Source: Solanum dulcamara
Taxonomy: Eukaryota; Streptophyta; Magnoliopsida; Solanales; Solanaceae
Assembly (NCBI RefSeq): GCF_947179165.1
Contig: NC_077237.1
Span: forward strand, 63,471,523-63,535,522
Reading direction: 5' to 3'
Length of the DNA: 64,000 bases
Shown here: positions 1-11,249 of the stretch, piece after piece
Numbering within the stretch: position 1 is the stretch's first letter
Layout of the letters: every line of letters starts with the position of its first letter
Notes under the pieces: generated by a model
Databases searched by the model: none
What the model saw: only the letters and a program-made list of their open reading frames with translations
What the model was told of the DNA's origin: nothing
Program-made: the position numbers and the translations under genes

Positions 1-1053
1 CCTACAAGGTCGATGTAAGAGAAAAAGGAAACTACTCCAATAAAAGAGGAGAAACCTCAAAAGGAAGGGGTAAAAAGAGAAAAAGCTCCAAAAATAAAGA
101 TTCAAAAAGAAGTCAAAATCTAAGAAAGAGATAACAAAGAGGATCAGACGCCAAAAGGCGTAACAATCATCAAAATCACAAATTCAGTGTGATTCTCAAG
201 GAGAGATTAAGTCAATTTTATCCCAAATAAATATCCTTTTGGTCCTTAAGCCTACATTATAAGCCAATAACAAGCCCTACATGATCTCATTCCAAATATT
301 CTTACCTTAGTGGAGACTTACATGTAGTCCAAGCATATGGTATCACAGTTGCATGCATTGAACATTCTTGAGAGTGTGAGTGCACTTGCAAAATGTCCTC
401 AAATCAAATACTTCAAATATGTGTGAAATAGGACTTTATTTATTGTGAGGGTACTTGAAACATGAGAATTTGTATAATTCTAAACCTTTGTTTGAAGAGA
501 GATGAAAAAATCTTGTCGACACTTAAGTATGTTCGAGGTACTACTTGAACCTATAGAAACTACCTCGAAGTCAATCTCAGTTATAAAAAAGGAAATAAGA
601 AATATTTCTATGCAATCCTAACTGTTGGTACCAATTGTAGGTAAAATTTAACTATCTCTTTACATTCTCTAAAAATAAAAAATAAAAAATAAAATAAAAT
701 TGCATTTGTCCTTTAAAATTAGATGGTTTTCTCTAAATAATATGACATTAGGCTAATCCCATCGGTGTGAGATGCCTATTTTACTTCATTGGATCATCCA
801 TATAAAATGGGTAACATATCTCGTATTTGTAAGCTGTAGATATTGCAAGTAATACAGTTTTTCATATTATTATGCCCATATTGCACATGTGTCTACTGAT
901 TATCTTGTCTCAGATTTTGCAGTACTCATCATCCACAGGATTGGAACTATATTTAGCCTGATTCCTGCACCAACAGGATATGTAGGGGCCACAATGGCTC
1001 AGTCATGTTTCCCGTAAGATTTTCATTTCTCCCTTACAATGAAAACTAGGATA
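1..1053. other. Non-coding AT-rich stretch without a recognisable gene
   Basis: No reading frame of useful length and no family motif is visible. The first 130 bases are purine-rich. Because it leads into subrepeats and then an LTR-like block, it could be the 3' untranslated part of a Tat/Ogre-type element, but no coding remnant confirms that. Confidence 0.4.
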
Positions 1054-1260
1054 GAATTTTTGAGAAGATCTCAAAAATTCACAAGAAGATACTATCTCCA
1101 GCAAGTCAAGATTGGAGATCATGTTAATATAAGAAACTGGGACAGAATTTTTGAGAAGATCTCAAAAATTCCACAAGAATGTCAAAATCCTTTTTCAACA
1201 GCTCAACATTTGTCAAGAGATCTAACTAGGATAGAATTTTGAGGAAGATCTCAAAAATTC
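1054..1260. repeat. Three hairpin-forming repeats, spacing about 90 bp
   Basis: A 27-bp inverted repeat with arms GAATTTTTGAGA and TCTCAAAAATTC around an AGA loop occurs perfectly at 1054-1080 and 1145-1171, and with a degenerate left arm at 1234-1260. The surrounding sequence is also partly repeated (ACTAGGATAGAATTT before copies 1 and 3), so this is a short tandem array of about 90-bp units with a hairpin in each. The open frame that crosses it (1039-1242) is not credible as a gene. Confidence 0.8.
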
Positions 1261-1433
1261 CATCAAGAATTGTCAGAAGTTCGAAGTCAACTTTAAATGA
1301 TCTCCAACATTACTAGAATGGAGCAAACACAAATTCAAGATGCGAGCCACCGAGGCCTCGTATAAACTTCTATCAAAGATATGAGTCCCAATGAACACAA
1401 ATTGTTCAAAAATAAATAAATAAAAAATGATAA

Positions 1434-2330
1434 CATGTCAAATCATCCAAGAGGATGACATTGCATTTTCATTTGCGAAGAGGGCCATTGCATATTTATT
1501 TGCCAAGAGGGTCATTGCATTTTCATTGCCAAGAGGGCCATTGCATATTTATTTGCCAAGAGGGCCATTGCATTTTCATTTGCCAAGAGGGCCATTGCAT
1601 ATTTATTTGCCAAGAGGGCCATTGCATTTTCATTTGACAAGAGGGCCATTTCATTTTCATTGCATTACTAAGAGGGTCATGCATCATTCAAATCATCCTA
1701 GAGGATGACATTGCATTTTCATTTGCCAAGAGGGCCATTGCATTTTCATTTGCCAAGAGGATCATTAAATTTTCATTTTTCAAGAGGGCCATTGCATATT
1801 CATTTGTCAAGAGGGCCATTGCATATTCATTTTCCAAGAGGGCCATTGCATTGTATTTCCAAGAGGGACATTGCATTTTTATTTGCCAAGAGGGCCATTG
1901 TATTTTCATTTGCCAAGAGGGCCATTAAATTTTCATTTGCCAAGAGGGTCATTGCATATTCATTGCCAAGATGGTCATTTCATTTTCATTTGCCAAGAGG
2001 GCCATTTCATTTTCATTGCATTACCAAGTCATTAAAATCATCCTAGAGGATGACATTGCATTTTCATTTGTCAAAAGGACCATTTCATTTTCATTGCATT
2101 ACCAAGAGGGTCATGCATCATTCAAATCATCCAAGCAGATGACATTGCATATTATTGCTAAGAGGGCCATTTCATTTTTATTGCATTACCAAGAGGGTCA
2201 TGCATCATTCAAATCATCTAAGAGGATAACATTGCATATTATTTCCAAGAGGGACATTCATATTATTACCAAAAGTGGTAATATTATTACTAAGAGGGTC
2301 ATTGTATATCAATCTCATCAAAGAGAAACA
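1434..2330. repeat. Minisatellite 1, 27-bp unit with higher-order structure
   Basis: The basic unit is close to GCCATTGCATTTTCATTTG followed by CCAAGAGG, 27 bp, shown for example by successive GCCATTGCAT starts at 1564 and 1591. Variant units with AAATCATCCNAGAGGATGAC and GAGGGTCATGCATCATTC recur near 1440, 1689, 2035, 2124 and 2212, giving a second, irregular level of organisation. A 27-bp unit keeps frames open on both strands, which explains several open frames of 60-130 codons here. They are low-complexity and not supported as genes. Confidence 0.9.
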
Positions 2331-2409
2331 TCAGCATTTTCCTGCGTTATAAACGCTTGAAGGGCATACGTGAGGCGCATCAAATATCAGAGAAGATTTA
2401 AAGTGCAAC

Positions 2410-3310
2410 TTGCCGATGGATCACCTTCGTACGTCCTACCAGTGGAAATGCATCATATCCTACTAATAGATCTTCATTTGTCCTATCGATGGAAATGCAA
2501 TATCATCCTACCAATGGATCATCATTCGTCCTATCGATGGACCAATATATCCTACCAATGAATTTTCATTTGTCCTATCGACGGACAAGCATTTACATCC
2601 TACAAATGGATCATCATTCGTCTTATCGATGGACCAATATATATCCTACCAATGGATTTTCATTCGTCCTATCGATGGACACACATTTACATCCTACCAA
2701 TGGATCATCATTCGTCCTATCGATGGACCAATATATCCTACCAATGGATTTTCATTCGTCTTATCGATGGACGCGCATTTACATCCTACCAATGGATCAT
2801 CATTCGTCTTATCGATGGACCAACATATCCTACCAATGGATTTTTATTTGTCCTACCGATGGACACACATTTATATCCTATCAATAGATCTTCATTCGTC
2901 CTACCGATGGACAAACAGTTATTTTTCCAAAATATCCTACCAATGGATCACATTTATTCGTCCTACAATGGACATGCATCATATCCTGCCGGTGGATCAT
3001 CTTTATTCGTCCTATCGATGGACACACATTTACATCCTATCAATGGATCTTCATTCGTCCTACCGATGGACAAACAGTTATTTTACCGAAATATCCTACC
3101 AATGGATCACATTTATTTGTCCTACAATGGAAATACATCATATCCTGTCAGTGGATCATCTTCATTCGTCCTATCGATGGACACACACATTTATATCCTA
3201 CCAATGGATCTTTATTCGTCCTACCGATGGACATACAATTATTTTGCCGAGTATCCTATTAATGGATCACCCTCTTATCGATAGAGCAACATTATCCTAC
3301 CAATGTATCA
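2410..3310. repeat. Minisatellite 2, about 47-bp units in alternating pairs
   Basis: Two half-unit phrases alternate: TCGTCCTATCGATGGAC and ATCCTACCAATGGATC, with unit starts 44-49 bp apart, for example CGATGG at 2672, 2721, 2765 and 2812. Adjacent units differ (one with CAATATATCC, the next with ACACATTTACATCC), so the true period is about 94 bp. TCCTATCGATGGA is nearly self-complementary. A long open frame (2629-3396) is produced by the periodicity and encodes only a monotone repeat. The last 200 bp of the array lie inside the 5.3-kb triplicated unit. Confidence 0.9.
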
Positions 3311-3645
3311 ATGGAGATTTTCCACATGCAAAGAGGGTGAAAGAAAGTGCGAACAACATCAAAGAGGATGCAACACAACGTGGAATCTTTTCTTAGCAGC
3401 AAACAGGGACACAGTTCGAAGAGGAATATCGAACTCATAGGACACGAGCTGAGGAACGACTTCCACCATAGTAAACCACATTCCTATCGGAAAGTGTGTG
3501 GTTATTTCGGGGTCCAACCATAATTTCAAAATCTGTACCAACCCCCTTTTAGAAAGATGATGATAGAGTCGGTCAAAATGGATTTGTCAATTTTCTTTGT
3601 TTAGGATCTCTTTTATCGATCCTATCCAATGAAAGGTACAGCTAT
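3311..3645. other. Spacer between minisatellite 2 and the LTR-like block
   Basis: This is a unique stretch, except that it is repeated with the 5.3-kb unit. It includes a minus-strand open frame of 60 codons (3359-3541), preserved in all three copies simply because the copies are recent. It resembles the segment that precedes the 3' LTR in Tat/Ogre-type elements, but the sequence before 3646 is not a convincing polypurine tract. Confidence 0.35.
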
Positions 3646-4012
3646 TGACACCCAATTTTGACCCTCCACAACGCAAATTAGCTATCGAGTTTTTTTGAAT
3701 TTCAAACATTTTTTGAAATAATTAGTTTTTATAAAAACAAAGATATTTTCATGTTATTCTTAACTATTTTTATTTTTTTATAAATTTTAGTATAATATAC
3801 ATATTTCTATAAACTATATCTTTGATTACTATTTACGTAGTTATTCAAAAATCATCTCAAAAAGATTTCATTTTTAACTAAATACAATGCTAGTTAGGTT
3901 AGTTTAATTATAGTTTGCATTTTTAAAAATTTTAGTTTTTTCTAAAAAAATAAAAATAAAATCTCTAATCTCCACATCGAAAATTATATGAAAATTTGAA
4001 ATTTTTGAAGCA

Positions 4013-4020
4013 TATATAAA
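4013..4020 (+). promoter_or_regulatory. TATA box of the LTR-like block
   Basis: TATATAAA lies in a plausible position for an LTR promoter, about 370 bp after the TG start. It is repeated unchanged at 9317 and 14623 in the other two copies. Confidence 0.45.
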
Positions 4021-5064
4021 GACACATATTCTTATTAAGAAGAGAGAAGAAGTGGGAGGTTTTTAGCCACCCCAAAGTTAGAAATTTTCTTAACTTGGCT
4101 AGGATTTTGGACTCTTGTCCTAAGCCTAAAATTTTGAAAATTTCTAGCTTTCAATCTATATTTTTCTTCAAGGAAAATAGGAGATTGAAGTTGAAAGTTA
4201 GGTCAAGAACAGTGTTCTTATAACATCAAACCCACAAAGATTCCAGTCTAAATTTTTAATCTTTTTTTTTGTAGATTGAAGTTCCATCAAGCTCTTGGGT
4301 GATGGTGAAGTTGTGTTCCGCTCATCGTCTTAAGTCTTGTTGCCCGAAAAGAGGTAAAATCTTTTCTCAGCTTTATTTTATTTAATTATTTCATGTTTTA
4401 TATTTAGTTAATTTGTAGTCTTATTTTGTTTTAGTTAGCATGTATTAAGAATAATTAGATTAATGATAGAAATTTTTTATAGTTAGCATGTGTTAGAATT
4501 AATTATCTATCATGTGTTAAGATTATTTTATGAAAGATCTTAGTTTTGTTCATTATTTTTTCAAATAGTTTCCTTTGACAATATAGATTTTCATGTTTTT
4601 AATTTCTTCTTTTAACATGATTTAGATAACAAAAATATGCTTAAAGTTATTATTCAATTAGAACTTTCATGGCATAATTGATTTAATTCTTTCTTTAAAA
4701 TTTGAGTCAGTATAACGTATATATTAAATCCGTGTTCTTTAGTTACTTGAATATATTTCTTCTTTCATTTCTTTTGTCCACATATATGCATATTGTTAGT
4801 CACTTCTAGGATGCTCATCAATTTGATAACTTAAAATATCATGATATGTTCCTTGGTTTAGCTTAAAATAAGTAAATACTTATGTAATTTTATTTTGGTG
4901 CATATGATATCAATTCGAGTCCATCTTTGGACCTCATCGTTGCATATCTTTGAGTTTTGAGTCTCTCATCATCTTGTTTGAATTGCCAAAAAGTTGATAA
5001 ATAGAAAAGAAGGTAATATTCATTATTTATATATTGATATTGGGAGGTATACACGAAATATAGG

Positions 5065-5305
5065 TGGACCACAGTGTCATATACACTGATATACAGTATC
5101 TATGTAGCCTGATATGCAAGAAAATAATATTGTATATACTGATATACAATATATATATACAGTCTGATATACAACAGATACAGAGAACAAACAGGTGGTA
5201 TACTGTGTGTATACAGTTTGATATACAGAAATAAAGTAGTATACACTGTAAACAGTGTATATAAATTCTGATATACAGTGTGTATACAACTGCGATATAC
5301 AGTGG
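5065..5305. repeat. Palindromic TATACAG minisatellite inside the LTR (copy 1)
   Basis: The words CTGATATACAG, GTATACAGT and TGATATACA recur about every 20-40 bp and are largely self-complementary (ACTGTATAC against GTATACAGT), so the region can fold into many small hairpins. Two overlapping minus-strand frames of 70 and 74 codons are created by this periodicity and are not supported as genes. Confidence 0.8.
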
Positions 5306-5945
5306 AATTGTGTTTAAGGCCCAAAACGCAGATGGCCCAATAGATTAGTCCAGACGTACAGAAACTAAGTGTCAGACAATATTTTCATGTGTTATTTATT
5401 ATTTATTTATATTAATTCGAGTTGTAATAATTTATTTATTTATGTTATTTATGCTTGCTTAGATATTAATTTTAATTTGTTTTAACTTAATTAGATTCCC
5501 CTAAAGATAAACCAATTAATGTTAATTTACTCTTTAGATGATTTTCTACCTTTACTTAGATATTTGGTAAACTTTACTTTTTTATACATGTATATTATTT
5601 TCAATGTTTAAGTTTGATCATTTTTTCCAAAAATAAAATCTTCATTTTCTTTTAAATTAATATTTTTAAAAGTTAGTCAAATAATTTTCAAATCATCGGA
5701 TAACCGCACGTTAGCGGCCACTTTGAATGCTTAACACCTTCTCAAAGTGGAAATAAGAACCTCATACATTTTTCTCTGAATTTTTAAGACTTAAATCTAT
5801 TAGGGTCTTTTAAATTAAGTTTTCTTAATTTCTTTAAAAAATTAAATGGCTACTCCTCTTTTTCTAAAATTAATTTTTTCTCTATAAAGTTAAAATTAAT
5901 TTTAAAACCGTCTTTTTCAGACATAACAATTTCGATATTATTTTA

Positions 5946-6763
5946 ATTTTTCTTTTCTAAAAAAAAATCTACCCCACCCCACCTAAACCATCCCCCCTGC
6001 TTCCAAAAAACATATGAGTTTAGAAATGTATGGAATTTTCTTAAAATATAATTTTTATTTTTGTTATATTAAATACGCAAGAAGAAGAAAAAATGTTTTC
6101 CTACAAATATATATACATATCTAACTCAAAATGAGAAAAGTTCAAAAAATAAAATTAAATTAAGAGCGGAGGGTTAGAGAGGGTGGCTATAATTTTATTT
6201 TTTAAAAATAAAAATAAAAATAATGACATTTTATTAGGAAGGAGCAGAGAGGGGGTGAAGTATGAATTTTTTTTTAAAATATTTTATATAAGAAATTTAA
6301 AAAAAATAAAAGGATGGGGATTGTCGCGGGAAGGGGGGAGGAGGTGGTGGAGTGGGTGAGAAAAATATTTTAAATTTATTTTTTAATAAAATTATTTTTT
6401 TAGAAAAAATAATTTCTTTTATAAAAAATAATTTCTATTTTTGGGGATAAAAATACTATAGTCTTTAATTTTTAATTAATAGTAATAGTTTATTTAATTT
6501 TTGTCAAGGTGGATTATTTTATCCATGTGCCAAGGTTTTTGCAAAAAAAATAGAGAGTGTATTACGCACACTACTGAGTTGTATTTTTCAAACGAATAAC
6601 TGATAGTTTAGGTATGAAACTCACATATCCAATAGTTTAGATATGAAACTCAAAAAAATGGGATAGTTTAGGTGTGTTTTTGACACTTATCTCTATAAGT
6701 ATATAATAAGATGTATTCCACAAAAATTATGTGTGTAATTCAAATTTTGATATATATTGAAGG
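5946..6763. other. AT-rich middle of the unit with C-rich and G-rich tracts
   Basis: No gene is visible. A C-rich run lies at about 5972-6000 and a G-rich run at 6315-6358. A three-copy repeat of about 30 bp with the word ATAGTTTAGGTATGAAACTC begins at 6603, 6632 and 6663. All of it recurs in the other two copies. Confidence 0.6.
6315..6358 (+). other. G-rich tract with possible quadruplex potential
   Basis: Runs of 4, 3, 6 and 3 G with GG doublets between them stand out against a very AT-rich background. Repeated near 11619 and 16925. Folding is only a possibility. Confidence 0.4.
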
Positions 6764-7311
6764 TAGAGGTGGGCATTTGGTATTCGATTTGAGATTTCTG
6801 AATTTTGGATTTGATAATTTGATTATTTGTAGTTGAAAGTAGATACAGAACTTTTAAATTTTGATTTGGTAATCAGTAAATCAAACTTCGATTCTATATG
6901 GTATTGGGTAATACCGTATTAAAATTGTAGCCGATTGTATTACGAAATTAATTCTATTGCTCCAATTATTATTTTTTATGTGGAGACACGATATAATGAA
7001 AGATCAATAAGTAAGAAGACATAAAAAAACAAATGTCTTTGGGTAATTTATATTTAGTCTTTAACTTTCTCTTTGGACTTGTACTAATGAGTAATGAACC
7101 TGTTGATATATAGCCTTTATTTAGTAAATAATTCGATATTCGGAAAATACCGACTACCAAATGATAACAATATTTCATATCAAACCAAAACTTGAATACT
7201 GTAATTCTAAAATCTTGTTCCCGAATATCATGCCGAATTATCGAATACCAAATTACCAAAAATTTTGATTCAATTTAATAATTCGATTTCCGGTATTTTA
7301 TCCAACCCTAG
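6764..7311. mobile_element. MITE-like element 1 (copy 1)
   Basis: The left end (AGAGGTGGGCATTTGGTATT) and the reverse complement of the right end (CTAGGGTTGGATAAAATACC) are imperfect inverted repeats of a kind common in plant non-autonomous DNA transposons. The interior is rich in GGTATT/AATACC words on both strands. No transposase frame exists; the 96-codon minus-strand frame at 6969-7259 shows no family features. No clean target-site duplication was identified. Confidence 0.4.
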
Positions 7312-8020
7312 AGGAAGGCGTATGTTATTTTCGTATTGCCCCTTCTTTTTTATTTTAAATTAGGAACATCTATGAGCTTATTAGGAGTAAAATGTTAAAA
7401 TTTATTACTCTACCACACATAAAGAGATCAATTTTCTTTAAATTATAAAAGACTAACAACCATTAAGTGATGAAAGATTGGACAAATATAAAATTAAATG
7501 TTAATAATAAAATAGATTAAACTTGAAATATAAACTATTAGAATTTGAAGGCTAATATTTTAATATCCATATATTTTTAAAAAGTTATTTAATACTTTTC
7601 TACCGTGCAAAACATAGATAAATTCATCAGTATTATTACAATTTAGCGGATAACAACAATATTTCATAATTTAATTATTATAATAGAAAACATAAATAGT
7701 TTAAAGGGATTATGAGGTATTAATCTCTTAAATGGTTGCCGGAATTGTAAAAGACCCGGAAGTTTTCAAAACATTGACTTGTTAATCATAATAGTACTTT
7801 ATAGTCCCAGCATGAAACATGATTAGGAGATACATGATGCTTCCCTTGACAAGTTTAAGCCTATCGTGGCAAATCTTAGTGGCCAGGTTAAAGAAAGAGG
7901 CCCAAAAAAAAAACAAATATATAAAGTTGAAAACTAGCTAGAACATACTAACCATATCCCCCCCCCCCCCACACACACACAACACACACACAAATGTTCA
8001 AGCCCCTCTTTCACATTAAG
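7312..8020. other. AT-rich spacer ending in a C/AC microsatellite
   Basis: No gene is visible. A tract of 13 C followed by AC repeats is at 7958-7992. The same tract has 13 C and one more AC in copy 2 (13262-13298) and 11 C in copy 3 (18568-18602). Confidence 0.6.
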
Positions 8021-8416
8021 GGTGCGTTTGATATTTTTCATGTTTGACTAGTTAAAATGTTCTAAAAAAAATTTTCTAGGAAAATAAGTTCCTTAAAAAT
8101 GAGGAAAATGACTTCACTAATGAAAGTATGGAACACAAGTTGCATAAGTAACATTTTAAATTTACTGTCTCATTCCATCCATCCAATCTCTGCCACCCCA
8201 GCCCTTGATCATCCCACCCTTGCCACCTTCGAATGCATACTTCTCATTCCATCACCCCTTCATAGTATTTTGCTAGATAACATATGAATGATTTTAGGAA
8301 TAATAATTTCTTACTTACTTATCAAACACTAGAAAATAAAAAAGAAGCTTACTTATATTTCAAAAAAAATATTTTCTCGAAAATTATTTAAACCATTTTC
8401 CTTCGTATCAAACACA
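8021..8416. mobile_element. MITE 2, right edge fused to the next unit (copy 1)
   Basis: The left end is GGTGCGTTTGATA and the right end TATCAAACAC, inverted-repeat ends of a common plant MITE type. It is preceded by CACATTAAG, but the matching right duplication is cut because the tandem junction begins at CACATT. A frame of 62 codons inside (8099-8287) has no family features. Confidence 0.6.
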
Positions 8417-8949
8417 TTATTTGTCCTACAATGGAAATACATCATATCCTGTCAGTGGATCATCTTCATTCGTCCTATCGATGGACACACACATTTATAT
8501 CCTACCAATGGATCTTTATTCGTCCTACCGATGGACATACAATTATTTTGCCGAGTATCCTATTAATGGATCACCCTCTTATCGATAGAGAAACATTATC
8601 CTACCAATGTATCAATGGAGATTTTCCACATGCAAAGAGGGTGAAAGAAAGTGCGAACAACATCAAAGAGGATGCAACACAACGTGGAATCTTTTCTTAG
8701 CAGCAAACAGGGACACAGTTCGAAGAGGAATATCGAACTCATAGGACACGAGCTGAGGAACGACTTCCACCATAGTAAACCACATTCCTATCGGAAAGTG
8801 TGTGGTTATTTCGGGGTCCAACCATAATTTCAAAATCTGTACCAACCCCCTTTTAGAAAGATGATGATGGAGTCGGTCAAAATGGATTTGTCAATTTTCT
8901 TTGTTTAGGATCTCTTTTATCGATCCTATCCAATGAAAGGTACAGCTAT

Positions 8950-11249
8950 TGACACCCAATTTTGACCCTCCACAACGCAAATTAGCTATCGAGTTTTTTT
9001 GAATTTCAAACATTTTTTGAAATAATTAGTTTTTATAAAAACAAAGATATTTTCATGTTATTCTTAACTATTTTTATTTTTTTATAAATTTTAGTATAAT
9101 ATACATATTTCTATAAACTATATCTTTGATTACTATTTACGTAGTTATTCAAAAATCATCTCAAAAAGATTTCATTTTTAACTAAATACAATGCTAGTTA
9201 GGTTAGTTTAATTATAGTTTGCATTTTTAAAAATTTTAGTTTTTTCTAAAAAAATAAAAATAAAATCTCTAATCTCCACATCGAAAATTATATGAAAATT
9301 TGAAATTTTTGAAGCATATATAAAGACACATATTCTTATTAAGAAGAGAGAAGAAGTGGGAGGTTTTTAGTCACCCCAAAGTTAGAAATTTTCTTAACTT
9401 GGCTAGGATTTTGGACTCTTGTCCTAAGCCTAAAATTTTGAAAATTTCTAGCTTTCAATCTATATTTTTCTTCAAGGAAAATAGGAGATTGAAGTTGAAA
9501 GTTAGGTCAAGAACAGTGTTCTTATAACATCAAACCCACAAAGATTCCAGTCTAAATTTTTAATCTTTTTTTTTGTAGATTGAAGTTCCATCAAGCTCTT
9601 GGGTGATGGTGAAGTTGTGTTCCGCTCATCGTCTTAAGTCTTGTTGCCCGAAAAGAGGTAAAATCTTTTCTCAGCTTTATTTTATTTAATTATTTCATGT
9701 TTTATATTTAGTTAATTTGTAGTCTTATTTTGTTTTAGTTAGCATGTATTAAGAATAATTAGATTAATGATAGAAATTTTTTATAGTTAGCATGTGTTAG
9801 AATTAATTATCTATCATGTGTTAAGATTATTTTATGAAAGATCTTAGTTTTGTTCATTATTTTTTCAAATAGTTTCCTTTGACAATATAGATTTTCATGT
9901 TTTTAATTTCTTCTTTTAACATGATTTAGATAACAAAAATATGCTTAAAGTTATTATTCAATTAGAACTTTCATGGCATAATTGATTTAATTCTTTCTTT
10001 AAAATTTGAGTCAGTATAACGTATATATTAAATCCGTGTTCTTTAGTTACTTGAATATATTTCTTCTTTCATTTCTTTTGTCCACATATATGCATATTGT
10101 TAGTCACTTCTAGGATGCTCATCAATTTGATAACTTAAAATATCATGATATGTTCCTTGGTTTAGCTTAAAATAAGTAAATACTTATGTAATTTTATTTT
10201 GGTGCATATGATATCAATTCGAGTCCATCTTTGGACCTCATCGTTGCATATCTTTGAGTTTTGAGTCTCTCATCATCTTGTTTGAATTGCCAAAAAGTTG
10301 ATAAATAGAAAAGAAGGTAATATTCATTATTTATATATTGATATTGGGAGGTATACACGAAATATAGGTGGACCACAGTGTCATATACACTGATATACAG
10401 TATCTATGTAGCCTGATATGCAAGAAAATAATATTGTATATACTGATATACAATATATATATACAGTCTGATATACAACAGATACAGAGAACAAACAGGT
10501 GGTATACTGTGTGTATACAGTTTGATATACAGAAATAAAGTAGTATACACTGTAAACAGTGTATATAAATTCTGATATACAGTGTGTATACAACTGCGAT
10601 ATACAGTGGAATTGTGTTTAAGGCCCAAAACGCAGATGGCCCAATAGATTAGTCCAGACGTACAGAAACTAAGTGTCAGACAATATTTTCATGTGTTATT
10701 TATTATTTATTTATATTAATTCGAGTTGTAATAATTTATTTATTTATGTTATTTATGCTTGCTTAGATATTAATTTTAATTTGTTTTAACTTAATTAGAT
10801 TCCCCTAAAGATAAACCAATTAATGTTAATTTACTCTTTAGATGATTTTCTACCTTTACTTAGATATTTGGTAAACTTTACTTTTTTATACATGTATATT
10901 ATTTTCAATGTTTAAGTTTGATCATTTTTTCCAAAAATAAAATCTTCATTTTCTTTTAAATTAATATTTTTAAAAGTTAGTCAAATAATTTTCAAATCAT
11001 CGGATAACCGCACGTTAGCGGCCACTTTGAATGCTTAACACCTTCTCAAAGTGGAAATAAGAACCTCATACATTTTTCTCTGAATTTTTAAGACTTAAAT
11101 CTATTAGGGTCTTTTAAATTAAGTTTTCTTAATTTCTTTAAAAAATTAAATGGCTACTCCTCTTTTTCTAAAATTAATTTTTTCTCTATAAAGTTAAAAT
11201 TAATTTTAAAACCGTCTTTTTCAGACATAACAATTTCGATATTATTTTA
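8950..11249 (+). mobile_element. LTR-like block (copy 2)
   Basis: Duplicate of the block at 3646-5945, offset 5304 bp, with the same TG start and TATA box (9317). Confidence 0.5.
10369..10609. repeat. Palindromic TATACAG minisatellite (copy 2)
   Basis: Same array as at 5065-5305, offset 5304 bp; no change seen in repeat number. Confidence 0.8.

Larger units (their letters stand above)
3646..5945 (+). mobile_element. LTR-like block, probable Tat/Ogre-type 3' LTR (copy 1)
   Basis: The block opens with TGACACCCAATTTTGACCCT, a typical plant LTR start. It has a TATA box (TATATAAA, 4013-4020) about 370 bp in. Later it holds the phrase ACCGCACGTTAGCGGCCACT (from 5704), which I recognise from long LTRs of Ty3/gypsy Tat-lineage elements. 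Upstream tandem subrepeats fit the established structure of such elements, where the untranslated region before the 3' LTR is full of subrepeats. The right end is not sharp; similarity to an LTR seems to fade near 5945 and no target-site duplication was found. A different LTR family, or an LTR fragment, is possible. Confidence 0.5.
3113..8416. repeat. 5.3-kb tandem unit, copy 1
   Basis: The unit starts in the last repeats of minisatellite 2 (TTATTTGTCCTACAATGG) and ends in the right edge of a MITE. It continues directly into copy 2 at 8417, with a repeat distance of 5304 bp. It differs from copies 2 and 3 at, for example, 3565 (A where they have G), 6482 (G for T) and 6514 (T for A). Contents in order: minisatellite tail, spacer, LTR-like block with TATACAG repeats, AT-rich middle with a G-rich tract, a first MITE-like element, a C/AC tract and a second MITE. 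Confidence 0.97.

Noticed and set aside
1427..2360. Open frames on both strands with GPLHF/AKRAI repeats
   Set aside because: A 27-bp unit leaves all phases open by chance; no evidence for protein.
1434..3310. Possible CRISPR-like array
   Set aside because: The units are contiguous tandem repeats without unique spacers, in plant nuclear DNA.
2629..3396. A 255-codon open frame and overlapping long frames with SYRWT/ILPMD repeats
   Set aside because: The frames follow the minisatellite period, are open in more than one phase at once, and have monotone composition. There is no start context or domain.
5077..5324. Two overlapping Tyr/Val-rich minus-strand frames
   Set aside because: Products of the TATACAG repeat read in two phases.
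5847..5866. TGGCTACTCCTC as a primer-binding site after a 5' LTR
   Set aside because: It resembles a decayed Arg-tRNA primer site, but LTR-like sequence seems to continue past it and subrepeats lie on the left, which fits a 3' LTR better. Not settled.
6969..7259. A 96-codon minus-strand frame present three times
   Set aside because: It is repeated only because the 5.3-kb unit is; it lies in a MITE-like element and shows no motif.
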